This document shows positions 14,538-22,807 of a stretch of DNA of 22,807 nt, piece after piece (positions within the stretch are counted from its first letter, which is position 1; each line of letters opens with the position of its first letter). A model generated the notes under the pieces. That model worked only from the letters and a program-made list of their open reading frames with translations. It had not been told where the DNA came from and made no database searches. Source of the DNA: UBA6164 sp964344895 (lineage in GTDB: Bacteria > Patescibacteriota > Gracilibacteria > BD1-5 > UBA6164); the NCBI GenBank assembly GCA_964344895.1, contig CAYFPB010000014.1:1-22807 (forward strand), given 5' to 3'. Position numbers and translations under genes: made by a program.

Positions 14538-16989
14538 TTAATAAATCATAGATTTCTTTAAAATTGGATACATCTACAACTTTCATTTCTATAGATCCTG
14601 AACCAACAGTATAAATATTAACTATTCAATTTTTAAATATTTTATTTATAAATCATTGATTTTTTTCAATAAAATTAAATTTATTATATAAAATAGTATG
14701 ATGTTTTTTATAAATGATACCAGAGTGAAATAAGACTCTTTGTTTTTCAAAATTGTAATATCTTACTTTGATACTCCATATAACTAATCATAAACATATA
14801 ATTGTAATAGCTAAAGAAATAATAAAAGGAATTATAGTTTCATTTATTATAAGACTACTAAATAATATAAATATTGAGAAAAATATAGCTAGTGGAAGTA
14901 CTGTATTTCATATATCTTGTGTAGAATTATTTACTATCTGATTATCTAAAGAGTTATTATTTAATATATTATCAAAACTATTATGAGTATTAAAAACTTC
15001 TTTTACAAAAGATATATTTATGCTATTTGATAAAATAGAAATTGTTTGATTATTTTTTCACTCAATAACTTGTTCTCAAGCAATATTTAATGAAAGATCT
15101 CAAGTATTAGTCAAAGGGTATTTTGTAGATTTTATTCATTTTATATTTCTAATAAGAGCATATTTTTTACTTATAAAAATTATACCACTGATTGATTCAA
15201 TAAAGTCATTATATATATTATTAATATATCTAGATTTATTATAATAAAATACTTTGTAAGTATATACTAGCAATAATAAAACAAATATAGAAACTAGGAT
15301 TATTCACATAAAAGCAGATAAATCAGAGCTAAACATAGATATAATAAATAGTATACTAATTAATATAGTTAAAAAAATTGCAAATCAAATAGATGATTTT
15401 AAGAAATTAACTAGGTTGAATTCTATTTCTATAGATTTATGGTCATTACTTTTATGTATTCAAACTTTTGATAGTATGTTGTTTTCTAAATCTTGAGTTT
15501 TTTTTATGTTTGCAAAAACAATATTGGTATTTGATCAAATAGAACTAAAATATATACTACAAGTTCATAATAATTTATCTAATATGGATTCTTTAACTGT
15601 TACTCATGTAATTTTTTCTATACTAAAAGAGTTGTGTTTGTTAGTTAAAAATTCAAACTTTTTTTCTATACTAGAAGACTCTATAATAAACCTAGTAAAT
15701 ATAATTCTTATGATTTGACCAATTACTGCTACTATAAATACAGGTGGCATTAATAATAGAGGTAATAAAACAACAATAGATTTTAAATAACTCATTTTAT
15801 ATTCAGCTTTGAATTCTTTATCATAGTTCAGAGGTGTTTCAATTTTATTTTTATATCATACTATATCATTTTGATTTGTTGTTTCAGAAACTTCTGTATT
15901 ATTAGTTTCTTGCATTATAGTATTATCTTTTAGATATTTTATATTTTTCATCATTTGTTCTCAATGAGTCATATTTTTAAATATAACTTTATTATTTGAT
16001 CATTCAGAACTTACTATTACATCATGTATTCAAAATATTTTTGACCAAAAGCTTTGAACATTTTCAGTGTCTGAGACTGATTCCATTGGTAGAAAAGAAT
16101 AAACTTTTGTTAAAAATCATTCAGTATAAAAAATTGAATCAGTATAAATATCATACTTTCTTCTTTTTAAATCTAGGTATGAAAATATAAAAGTAGCAAA
16201 AAATCAAGCTATAAATATTACTAGTAGAATAATAAATATTACTGAAAGAAAATCAAATGCTTGATCTGATAATTCTTCAGAAGCGGCTAATCCATCTATA
16301 AGTACATAAAAAATTATGAATAAGTTTACTAAAGCTTTTCAAATAATTTCTCCTACAATTCATAACCAATGAGGCCTAGCTTCTTGTACTAATTTATTTT
16401 TTTGTAAAGCAAATCAATTATTTTTCATTGAGGCTTGTATATTTTCATAAACCTCTAGAGGTTTATCTATATTTTTTAATATTAATTTTGAATTATTACT
16501 TCAAGCTGTACTTATTAATAGATGTCATGTTTTAAATATTAGATTTTGAATAAATCATAAAATACTAGTTACTTGAGTAATTCTATTTATATTTACTTCA
16601 ACAGAGTTATCTGAGAATAAGTTTCAGTAATTATATATTATTTTATTATTTTCAATTATATACTCTTCTTTTTTATATTTTATATTATACCAAAAGTACA
16701 TTATTAAAGTAACTATTCATGATAATACTCAAATAGTAATATCAAATAATAATACTAAAAGTGTAATAAATAATAAAAATCCTACAGGACTTCATAATAA
16801 TATATAACTTCTTTTATTTGGTTTTAAGTTTAGGGAAGGCAGATTATTATTATTTGTTTCTTTTGCTTTTTCTTCAGGTTCTATGTTGATTGTAAATATG
16901 TTTTCACAATCACATTTAACCTTTTTTCAATTCAACTTACTATCAATATTGTACTCTTTATTACAATTTGGACATGTTATTTTTGTCAT
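14530..16989 (-). CDS. Zinc-ribbon membrane protein with multiple bPH2 (YdbS/YdbT-like, DUF304) domains
   Basis: An 819-residue protein, UGA as Gly. It starts with a zinc ribbon (C6, C9, C26, C28; TCPNC...KCDC). Repeated blocks follow, each of paired hydrophobic helices and a PH-like domain. PH-like segments begin near 'KYKKEEYIIENNKIIY', 'LKRRKYDIYTDSIFY', 'YINNIYNDFIESISG' and 'RYYNFEKQRVLFHSG'. The last, ending NIYTVGSGSIEMKVV and a helix, is the clearest bPH2 (DUF304) match; the third is the weakest. Related YdbS/YdbT proteins are multi-pass membrane proteins of unclear role. It is divergent from an M48 peptidase, with which it shares a symmetric promoter region, so joint function in membrane-protein quality control is plausible. 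Confidence 0.82.
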
Positions 16990-17000
16990 ATTTTATAGTT

Positions 17001-17082
17001 AATAATTAAATATAAAATATTATATCATATTTTTTCTTGAATTTCAAAAATATAGCTATATAATATTTTATATTTAATTATT
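17001..17082. promoter_or_regulatory. Divergent promoter region framed by a perfect 25-bp inverted repeat
   Basis: The arms 17001-17025 and 17058-17082 are exact reverse complements over 25 bases, separated by 32 bases. The plus promoter is TTGAAT (17037-17042), 16 bases, TATAAT (17059-17064). The minus promoter is TTGAAA (17047-17042), 17 bases, TATAAT (17024-17019). The -35 boxes overlap in TTGAATTTCAA, and each arm contains one -10 box and the following start region. One dimeric regulator bound to both arms, or mutually exclusive polymerase binding, would coordinate both genes. Confidence 0.75.
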
Positions 17083-17091
17083 TTTTATTTT

Positions 17092-17862
17092 ATGAAAAAA
17101 ATTGTTTTACCTATTGATGTAGAAGAGGGGGATAATATTACACCAGGAAAGCCCGCAATAAAATGGATGATATCAATGCTTAGTATATTAATATTATTTA
17201 TTGTTTCATGATATTTAATATTTATTGCTTTTGCTCATTTAGTTATATGAAATATTTCACTTGAAGATGAAAAAAAATATTTTTGAGATTTTATGGTTAG
17301 TGATGAGCAAATGATATTATTTAATACTGATAGTTTACAAAATAAGTTGGTAGGTTTAGATAATCTAGATATATATTTATCTGAATCTGAAGAAGTTAAT
17401 GCTTATGCTATTTTATGATGAAATATAGTAATAACTAAATGATTATTAGAAAATATAGAGTATGAAGAAGAGTTAATATTTATATTATGACATGAGGCTA
17501 GTCATGTATACAATAGAGATGTATTAAAGTCTATGTTATCAAATATACCATTTGTAATAACCTTGTACTTTTTAGGTTATGAAATTTGAATAGATTATAT
17601 AGATATTGTTGATTTAACAAGCAATTATGTAAGTAAAACTACTGAATTAAATGCAGATGATTGATGAATAAAATTGCTAAATGATATGGAATTAAATTTA
17701 GAATGTAGTTTGAATTTTTTCAATAAGGATACAGATATATTTAGTAGTTATTTACAATTTATTTCAACTCACCCTACAAATATTTCTAGAATAAAAAATA
17801 TAAGGAAAAATAATAAATTTCCAGATAAAGAATGTAGTGAACTAAAACTTAATATTAACTAA
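17092..17862 (+). CDS. M48 family metallopeptidase, membrane-anchored
   Basis: A 256-residue zinc protease with UGA as Gly. Residues ~25-50 form one membrane helix (MISMLSILILFIVSGYLIFIAF). The catalytic part has ILGHEASHVYNRD with zinc ligands H134 and H138 and catalytic E135, and the third ligand E185 in TTELNADDGGI. The M48-typical STHPTNISRI motif comes near the C-terminus. It resembles small HtpX/Oma1/YcaL-type enzymes that degrade damaged or misfolded envelope proteins. It is divergent from the bPH2 membrane protein and probably coregulated with it. The Nif3 gene follows after seven bases. A predicted promoter gives a ~20-base leader without an SD. Confidence 0.93.
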
Positions 17863-17869
17863 AAAAATT

Positions 17870-18646
17870 ATGAACAAAAAAGAACTAATAAAATACTTAG
17901 ACGAATACCTAAAAATATCTGAATATACAGATGAATCAAAAAATGGTTTACAAATAGATTCTAGCAAAGAAGAAATAAAAAAAATATGATACAGTGTTGA
18001 TTCAAGTAATTATATATTTGATTTAGCAGTAGAACAATGAGTAGATATGGTTATATCTCATCATGGTCTTTTTTGGTGATATGAACAAGTACTTGTATGA
18101 TTACCATACAAAAGAGCTAAAAAAATGATCGAAAATGATATATGTAGTTATGCTTGTCACTTACCACTTGATGCACATCCAGAAGTAGGGAATAATGCAT
18201 GACTTATGAAAGCTTTTATAAATATTTTTGGTTTACAAGAATGAGATTATGAGATAGAGGAAATTTGTGAATATAAATGAAGTAATATTTGATTTTGACT
18301 TAGATTTAAAAATACCTTACATGTTTCAAACCTAGTAACACCATATGCTGAACATATGCAACTATTAAAAAGATTTTATAATTTTTGAAACTTAACAAAC
18401 TTTAACTCTATAGCTTTTGTATCTGGAGGGGCTTTAAGTGAAGTAAAGGAAGCAAAAGAAAAAAACTATGATATATATGTGACATGAGAATGAGTTCATC
18501 ATGAAATGATACTAGCAAAAGAGATAGAGCAATCTGTATTGATTTGAGGACATTATGAAACAGAAAAAATATGACCAAAACTACTTGCTTATCACTTGAA
18601 AGATAAATTTTGACTAGAAGTAGTATTTTTAGATGAAAAATATTAG
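17870..18646 (+). CDS. Nif3-like dinuclear metal-centre protein (DUF34)
   Basis: A 258-residue protein of the NIF3/YbgI (DUF34) family, which binds two metal ions. It is often linked to GTP cyclohydrolase I-like or metallochaperone roles, but the true function is unsettled. Family motifs are NGLQID (residues ~25-30), DMVISHHGLFWG with metal ligands H64 and H65, CHLPLDAHPEVGNN with H97 and D101, and the C-terminal VTGEGVHHEM followed by IGGHYETEKIG. UGA encodes many of the motif glycines. It is cotranscribed with the M48 gene. The stop is TAG and overlaps the region of the next promoter. Confidence 0.92.
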
Positions 18647-18647
18647 T

Positions 18648-18676
18648 TTGACATTTACGATAATATAAAGTATAAT
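18648..18676 (+). promoter_or_regulatory. Perfect consensus promoter of the 18712 gene
   Basis: TTGACA (18648-18653), 17 bases, TATAAT (18671-18676), immediately after the nif3 stop. It is one of the best sigma70-type promoters in the window, giving a leader of about 29 bases. Confidence 0.85.
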
Positions 18677-18711
18677 ATTTAATATATATTAAAATATTAT
18701 ATAAATCAAAA

Positions 18712-19005
18712 ATGAATACTTATAGTAGTGAAGAAATTAACACTTTAATTGAGCCTTATTCAAAGCAACAAAGAGATATGCTTTTAGATTTCTTTTGAAA
18801 TACAGCTTCAGCAATTGTTTTGAATAAAAATTTATGAAATAATAATGAGGTTTGAGAGAGAGAAAGGGACTATGATGATGTACTTAAAATGGTAAAAGAG
18901 AAACAATTTTTGGAAGTTGGTAGTATTTTAGATCAAATTCCTTGGGAAAGTACAGCAAAAAATAGGATAGAGTTAGTTAAAAAAGCAAGAAAAAGTGTAG
19001 CATAA
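18712..19005 (+). CDS. Hypothetical small protein, 97 residues
   Basis: I do not recognise it. It is a soluble, charged, probably helical protein (NTLIEPYSKQQRDMLLDFF, then GERERDYDDVLKMVKEKQF, then a lysine-rich tail ending KKARKSVA). UGA encodes three of its glycines. It has a perfect consensus promoter and a strong terminator, which suggests a monocistronic, highly expressed gene. No membrane segment, signal or known motif is visible. A small abundant DNA- or RNA-associated protein is possible but unsupported. Confidence 0.72.
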
Positions 19006-19068
19006 CTTTTTAACAATCATTTTACATTTTTTAACTTTATTAACAATTTTGTTAAAAATTGTGAACAA

Positions 19069-19128
19069 AAAAATATTCTAAAAAAACTCAAAAATGGTAA
19101 ATTTTTTCTGTTTTTTTAGAATATTTTT
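19069..19128. terminator. Long A/T-rich palindromic terminator between convergent genes
   Basis: Arms 19069-19087 and 19110-19128 are exact 19-bp reverse complements (AAAAATATTCTAAAAAAAC) around a 22-base loop, with T-runs on both strands. Confidence 0.8.
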
Positions 19129-19138
19129 AAGAAAATAA

Positions 19139-19678
19139 TTAAATATTCTTAAAACTATCAGTTTTAGCTTTTCAGTTTATAATCATATATAGGTGAAAAG
19201 GAGTTTGAATTATTCATTTTCATATTTTGTATAGAGCTTCTACTGTTGTATAGATAGAATTAGCTGTTCATAAACTAAATCCTAAGATATGCTCATGTGC
19301 TGTTTTAGGATTTTTTGCTTTTTCTACTAGTTCAGCTGGTAGATATTCTTCTACTTTTGTTTTAAATTCTTCAATATTTACTTGTTTTTCAACATCTTCT
19401 TTTAATGATTTTATTTCTATCTTTGAAGAATTTTCTATTAATTCTAGAGCTCATCTCAGAGTAAAAAATAGTTTTTCCACTTCTTTACTATCTAAGTTTT
19501 CTTGTTCATTTAACTCTGCTTTTAGACTGTCTATTCAACTTAGAGTTTCTTTTTTTACTAAACTCTCAGCCTTTTGTTTTTCAATTCAAAACTTTGAAGC
19601 TATATCTTTAGCTAGTTCTTCTAAAAGCTTTTTTTGATTAAGATCATTACTATTTATTTCTTTTTTTTCTATACTCAT
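19139..19678 (-). CDS. Hypothetical protein, 179 residues
   Basis: The family is unknown to me. UGA as Gly keeps the frame open, and the stop is TAA. Residues ~1-115 are charged and coiled-coil-like (EKKEINSNDLNQKKLLEEL...). From ~125 a more conserved-looking segment reads KTAHEHILGFSLGTANSIYT, then ALYKIGKGIIQTPFHLYMII. This is weakly hydrophobic and could be an amphipathic membrane-binding or short transmembrane part. The gene begins about 130 bases from the stop of the TPR gene on the same strand and has its own predicted promoter. Confidence 0.75.
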
Positions 19679-19698
19679 AATATAATTATTTAAGTTGT

Positions 19699-19727
19699 AT
19701 TATAATAAAAAATATATATTTAAACAA
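19699..19727 (-). promoter_or_regulatory. Possible promoter of the 19678 gene
   Basis: On the minus strand, TTGTTT (19727-19722), 17 bases, TATAAT (19704-19699). The -35 box is weak. Confidence 0.45.
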
Positions 19728-19805
19728 ATTTTCTTTCAATCTCTCATATTAATTCTATAGTTAGGTGAAAAAAATTTTTATTAAAATATATTTTTTATTA
19801 TGAGG

Positions 19806-21329
19806 TTATTGTAATTTTTCTAACTCAGTCTTAGATAATGTTCAAAAGTCTCAGTTTATATCTGATGAGGCTGTTTTTTTGAAATATTCTATTGCTTTAT
19901 CAGTATTTCATTTTGCTAGTTCTAGTTTTGCTTTTACAAAATTTAGCATTGGGCTTATTTTGTTTATTTTTAGTCATTTTTCTATATACTCTTCAGCTTC
20001 TGTATAGTCTTTATCTACTTTATAAGTATTTTCATCATTAGCTTTTATATCACTTTCTTTTTCTATAAGTATCCATCAATAATATCAATAAAATATTTCA
20101 TTTTTTTTATATTTTTCTATTGCTATTTTAGTAAAATCTAAAGATTTATCAATTTTTCCATTTACTATATGATAAAATATAGCCATATTATAATCTATTT
20201 CAGTTGCTTCATCTTCCTTTAATATAGTTTCTAGTGTTTCAAGCATTTTTCATATTTCTCATAGTTCATAGTAGTTATACAGTATTCTTTTATTTGCTTC
20301 ATAAGTATTTTCATATCATGTTTTTAATGCTCTTTTGAAGTGTATAGTACTTAAAACATATTCTCTTAATTTTTCATATATTACTCATAAAAAGTAACTT
20401 GCTTCAGGATCTTCTTTTACTATTTTATAATATTTTAATAAGTTTATTTTTGCATTTATATAGTCTCAAAGCTCATAATAGCTTTTAGCATTTATTTTCA
20501 GTACTGGTTTGTAATCACTTTTTACATTTAATATTTTATTTGATGTTTTTATTGCTATAGGGTATAGTCAATTTTCAAAAAATGCTCATGTAATCAGTGC
20601 TTTTTTATATATCGGATCATCTACTTCAAAGTTTTTGTAAGTTTTAAGTGCTTTTTTTATACTTTTTAGTTCATCTATTTTTATAGTTTCATTATCATCT
20701 ATATATTTTTTAAAATTTTGTATGCATGTTGTGAAGTTTTTTTCACAGTTTAGAGCATTTCTATAATAAAATAGTTTTTCTTTTTCTAGATCTATAGACT
20801 CAAGCTCAGTTATTATTTCATCTAAGCTTTCTCAGCTTGGTACTTTAGAAAATATCAGAGCTAAAACTAGTTTATCTTTTTCTAGTTTTTCATAGTCTTT
20901 TATTTTTTGATAAAAAGAATAAGAGTTTTTAAACTTTTTTAAAAAGAAATATATATCTCATAGTTTTTTTATTGTTTCTTTATCATCTGGTACTTCTTTG
21001 TGTACTTTTAAATACTTAGTTAATGCTGTTGTATATTCCTGATTTTGTATATTCATATCTCACTTCATAATAAGTCATTTCAAAGCCAGCTTTTTTTTAA
21101 TAGTATCTATTCTAGATTTTTTTTCTTTTATACTCAACTTCTGCGCTTCAGTTAGTACTCATGTATTAGACTTAGAAGCTATTTCTTCCATTTTTTCTAT
21201 ACTTGTTTCTTCTTTTATTTCTACTTTTTCTTCATTATCTATAAAGTAACCATTAAACATATATAGTCATGTAATTATTGTGGATATAATAACCACAGTA
21301 ATTATATTTACAACAAGGTTTTTACTCAT
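19806..21329 (-). CDS. Membrane-anchored TPR-like repeat protein
   Basis: A 507-residue protein. After a short N-terminus, residues ~4-24 form one membrane helix (LVVNIITVVIISTIITGLYM), probably an uncleaved anchor. The rest is helical, in repeated pairs typical of TPR folds: 'NQEYTTALTKYLKVHKEVPDD', 'IYKKALITGAFFENGLYPIAI', 'KSYYELGDYINAKINLLKYY', and the last clear unit 'AKLELAKGNTDKAIEYFKKT'. TPR proteins are scaffolds for protein complexes, here likely at the outer face of the membrane. UGA encodes the small residue of several repeats, as in ELGDY. The gene ends in TAA. No catalytic domain is seen. Confidence 0.83.
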
Positions 21330-21431
21330 TTATCTTTGTCTTTATCAAATATTATATCTATAATATTTTTTTAACTTTATTTGTAAAGAAAAAAGTTTGA
21401 TTTTATTAAAAATATTAGACTTTAGCCTTAG

Positions 21432-21455
21432 CTCCTCTCCTTTTGAGAAGAGGAG
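21432..21455. repeat. C/T-rich palindrome upstream of the Rpn gene
   Basis: CTCCTCT (21432-21438) pairs with AGAGGAG (21449-21455), with partial inner pairing of CTTTTGAG. It stands out from the A/T-rich surroundings and resembles the palindromes around the DUF559 gene. Confidence 0.65.
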
Positions 21456-21458
21456 GAG

Positions 21459-21484
21459 TTTTTGAAAAAAGTCAATAAAAGATT
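21459..21484 (+). repeat. Direct repeat flanking the Rpn gene, left copy
   Basis: TTTTTGAAAAAAGTCAA followed by TAAAAGATT. The right copy at 22722-22748 differs by one extra A and one substitution. In both places the repeat follows a C/T-rich palindrome and is itself followed within ~45 bases by TCTGGAAAA. Confidence 0.65.
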
Positions 21485-21579
21485 AACATTTTTCTGGAAA
21501 ATTATTTGTATAAATAGGGGAGTTAAGATAGTAAAATTTAATAAATATTTAAAAGTATATATATAATATATAAAAAGAT

Positions 21580-21607
21580 TTGACAAAAAGAGATGAAAGG
21601 ATATAAT
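21580..21607 (+). promoter_or_regulatory. Consensus promoter of the Rpn gene
   Basis: TTGACA (21580-21585), 16 bases, TATAAT (21602-21607). The (TA)11 tract begins four bases downstream, at the expected transcription start. Confidence 0.8.
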
Positions 21608-21610
21608 GAA

Positions 21611-21632
21611 TATATATATATATATATATATA
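21611..21632 (+). repeat. (TA)11 dinucleotide tract
   Basis: Eleven uninterrupted TA units between the -10 box and the start codon of the Rpn gene. It lies at or just after the transcription start, where length changes could alter expression. Confidence 0.9.
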
Positions 21633-21650
21633 TTATTAAAAGAAAAAAAG

Positions 21651-22610
21651 ATGGTAAAATTTATAAATCCAAGAACAGATTATGCATTTAAGAAAATCTT
21701 TTGAAGTGAGACATCAAAGGATATCTTAATAAGCTTTTTAAATGCAATACTAGATTTTTGATGAACAAAAAATGAGATAAAAGAAGTAGAAATACTGGAT
21801 CCATATAGTGCTCCAAAAATCAAATGATTAAAAGAAAGTTATTTAGATGTAACAGTAAAGACCAAATGATGAAAAACAATAATAATAGAAATGCAAGTAT
21901 TAAATATAAAATGATTTGATAAAAGAGTACTATATAATTTGTGTAAGAAATATGCAAATCAAATAGAAGAATGAGAAGATTACTTAAAACTAAATCCGGT
22001 GATAGCATTAACAATAACAGATTATGTAATGTTTAAGGAATTAGATGAGGATAAATATATATCAAAACATATAATAAAAGAAAAAGACTCAAATAATATC
22101 TATAATGGGGATTTAGAGTTAGTATTTTTAGAATTACCAAAATTTAAGAAGAAACTAGAAGAACTAGAAAGTATCCAAGATAAATGGATATATTTTATGA
22201 GAGAAGTAGATGATATGAAGGTAGAGCCAGAACAGTTTAAGAAAGAAAAAGCATTTAATCATGCCTTTAATATAGCAAGTACAATATGATTAAGTGAAGA
22301 AGAATTAGATTTAATAGAAAGAAGATGAATATTTTTACAAGATCAAAGATGAGCAATGGAATTAGCCATTGAAACATGAATGGAAAAGTGAATAGAGAAG
22401 TGAAGGAAAGAATGATTAGTAGAATGAATGGAAAAGTGAAGGAAAGAATGAATAGAAAAATGAAAGGAAGAGGAAAGAATGAATTTAATTTATAATGCCT
22501 ATTCAACATGAATTTGAATATCAACGATTAAAGATATTTTTAGTATAAAAAAAGAAGAAGAAGTAATTGATATAATAAAAAAGAAGAATAAGGAAAGTGG
22601 AATTGAATAA
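21651..22610 (+). CDS. Rpn-family recombination-promoting nuclease / PD-(D/E)XK 'transposase'
   Basis: A 319-residue protein with UGA as Gly. It begins with the family signature FINPRTDYAFKKIFGSE, then LISFLNAIL. The PD-(D/E)XK core follows: SYLDVTVKTKGGKTIIIEMQV, giving catalytic D, then E-x-Q. The C-terminus (residues ~243-280) is the typical run of G-x-EKG repeats (GMEKGIEKGRKEG...), here encoded largely by UGA. Rpn proteins are DNA endonucleases that promote recA-independent recombination; many annotations call them transposases. The gene has a strong promoter, a (TA)11 leader and flanking repeats. The ATG at 21651 lacks a clear SD. It is intact. Confidence 0.92.
22376..22451 (+). repeat. 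Internal repeats encoding the G-x-EKG tail of Rpn
   Basis: ATGAATGGAAAAGTGA occurs at 22376 and 22424, and AAGTGAAGGAAAGAATGA at 22398 and 22434. The repeats are in frame and encode EKG/KEG units, so unequal exchange would lengthen or shorten the tail without breaking the frame. Confidence 0.75.
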
Positions 22611-22619
22611 AAAAGCTAA

Positions 22620-22720
22620 GCCCCAAAATCCCTCACCCCTAACCCCTTCCCTAGAGCATCTCTCTCTTGATCAAAGCTCAATTCACCTTGATCTCCTCCC
22701 AAAGAGAGGGGAATTTTTTT
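22620..22720. repeat. C/T-rich palindromic region downstream of the Rpn gene, probable terminator
   Basis: It contains CCCTCACCCCTAACCCC, then CTCTCTT ... AAGAGAG (a 7-bp stem with a long loop, last arm at 22702-22710), then GGGGAATTTTTTT. TTGATC occurs twice inside. Composition is unlike the surroundings and like the palindromes at 9122 and 10014. Confidence 0.6.
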
Positions 22721-22721
22721 G

Positions 22722-22748
22722 TTTTTGAAAAAAAGTCAAAAAAAGATT
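22722..22748 (+). repeat. Direct repeat flanking the Rpn gene, right copy
   Basis: TTTTTGAAAAAAAGTCAA followed by AAAAAGATT, matching 21459-21484 except for one extra A and one substitution. TCTGGAAAAATAG follows, matching TCTGGAAAATTAT after the left copy. Confidence 0.65.
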
Positions 22749-22807
22749 TGCGTTTTGAGTCTGTAAAAAATTTTGTGTATCTGGAAAAATAGCTACTATA
22801 AAAAATA

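Larger units (their letters stand above)
21330..21650. other. 320-base non-coding region between the TPR and Rpn genes
   Basis: From left to right it holds A/T-rich leader DNA of the TPR gene, a C/T-G/A hairpin (21432-21455), a direct repeat (21459-21484), a consensus promoter (21580-21607) and a (TA)11 tract. These are listed separately. I see no further gene. Confidence 0.7.

Noticed and set aside
1..22807. UGA as tryptophan (code 4)
   Set aside because: Invariant glycine positions of RecJ, patatin, YigZ, PemK and the kinase are UGA, and true Trp codons are TGG.

Overview
ORGANISM. The window is AT-rich bacterial DNA in which UGA is read as glycine (genetic code 25). With UGA as stop most genes shatter. 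With UGA as Gly they become full-length proteins in which UGA falls on invariant glycines: the RecJ motif F-G-DYDVDG, the patatin GGG oxyanion loop (three UGA in a row) and the last Gly of its GTSMG elbow, and the PemK, YigZ and histidine-kinase glycines. Most of these genes end in TAA, and Nif3 ends in TAG. This points to Absconditabacteria (SR1) or Gracilibacteria of the Patescibacteria/CPR, small-genome epibionts or predators of other bacteria. Most starts lack a Shine-Dalgarno (SD) sequence and sit in A-rich contexts such as aaaaatATG.

LAYOUT. 112-2360 (+): RecJ exonuclease and an unknown protein. 2378-4558 (-): hybrid histidine kinase. 4705-6156 (+): threonine synthase, written in the standard code. 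6277-6873 (+): Phd-PemK antitoxin-toxin fusion behind four operators spaced exactly 21 bp. 6968-9121 (+): a small unknown (nuclease-fold-like?) protein, RecX and a DUF2130 coiled-coil protein. 9122-10110: an island bounded by nested G/C-rich palindromes, holding a DUF559 nuclease and a second standard-code gene (small secreted protein). 10131-12398 (+): YigZ, YgjP-like metalloprotease and YggS, separated by two copies of a ~310-bp unit encoding 23-24-residue membrane peptides. 12406-13711 (+): a frame-broken YiiX/C92 papain-like hydrolase. 13718-14509 (+): patatin lipase. 14530-16989 (-): zinc-ribbon membrane protein with about four bPH2-like domains. It is divergent from an M48 peptidase (17092-17862, +) across a control region carrying a perfect 25-bp inverted repeat. 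The M48 gene is followed by Nif3 and a small unknown. 19139-21329 (-): an unknown protein and a membrane-anchored TPR protein. 21651-22610 (+): Rpn-family nuclease with flanking repeats.

HOW IT FITS. RecJ and RecX are housekeeping DNA-repair genes. YggS, YigZ, Nif3 and YgjP are conserved housekeeping or accessory proteins. Several accessory modules (toxin-antitoxin, DUF559, Rpn, tiny membrane peptides) sit between them. The strongest signals are two genes with strong SDs, no UGA-Gly codons and a terminal TGA placed just before a terminator. In this host they have no usable stop codon, so they look like recent transfers from a standard-code bacterium. Threonine synthase resembles Campylobacterota ThrC as I remember it. 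The second strong signal is the duplicated promoter-hairpin-micropeptide-terminator unit, which looks like a type I toxin-like or other micropeptide system. No tRNA, rRNA or CRISPR array was seen.
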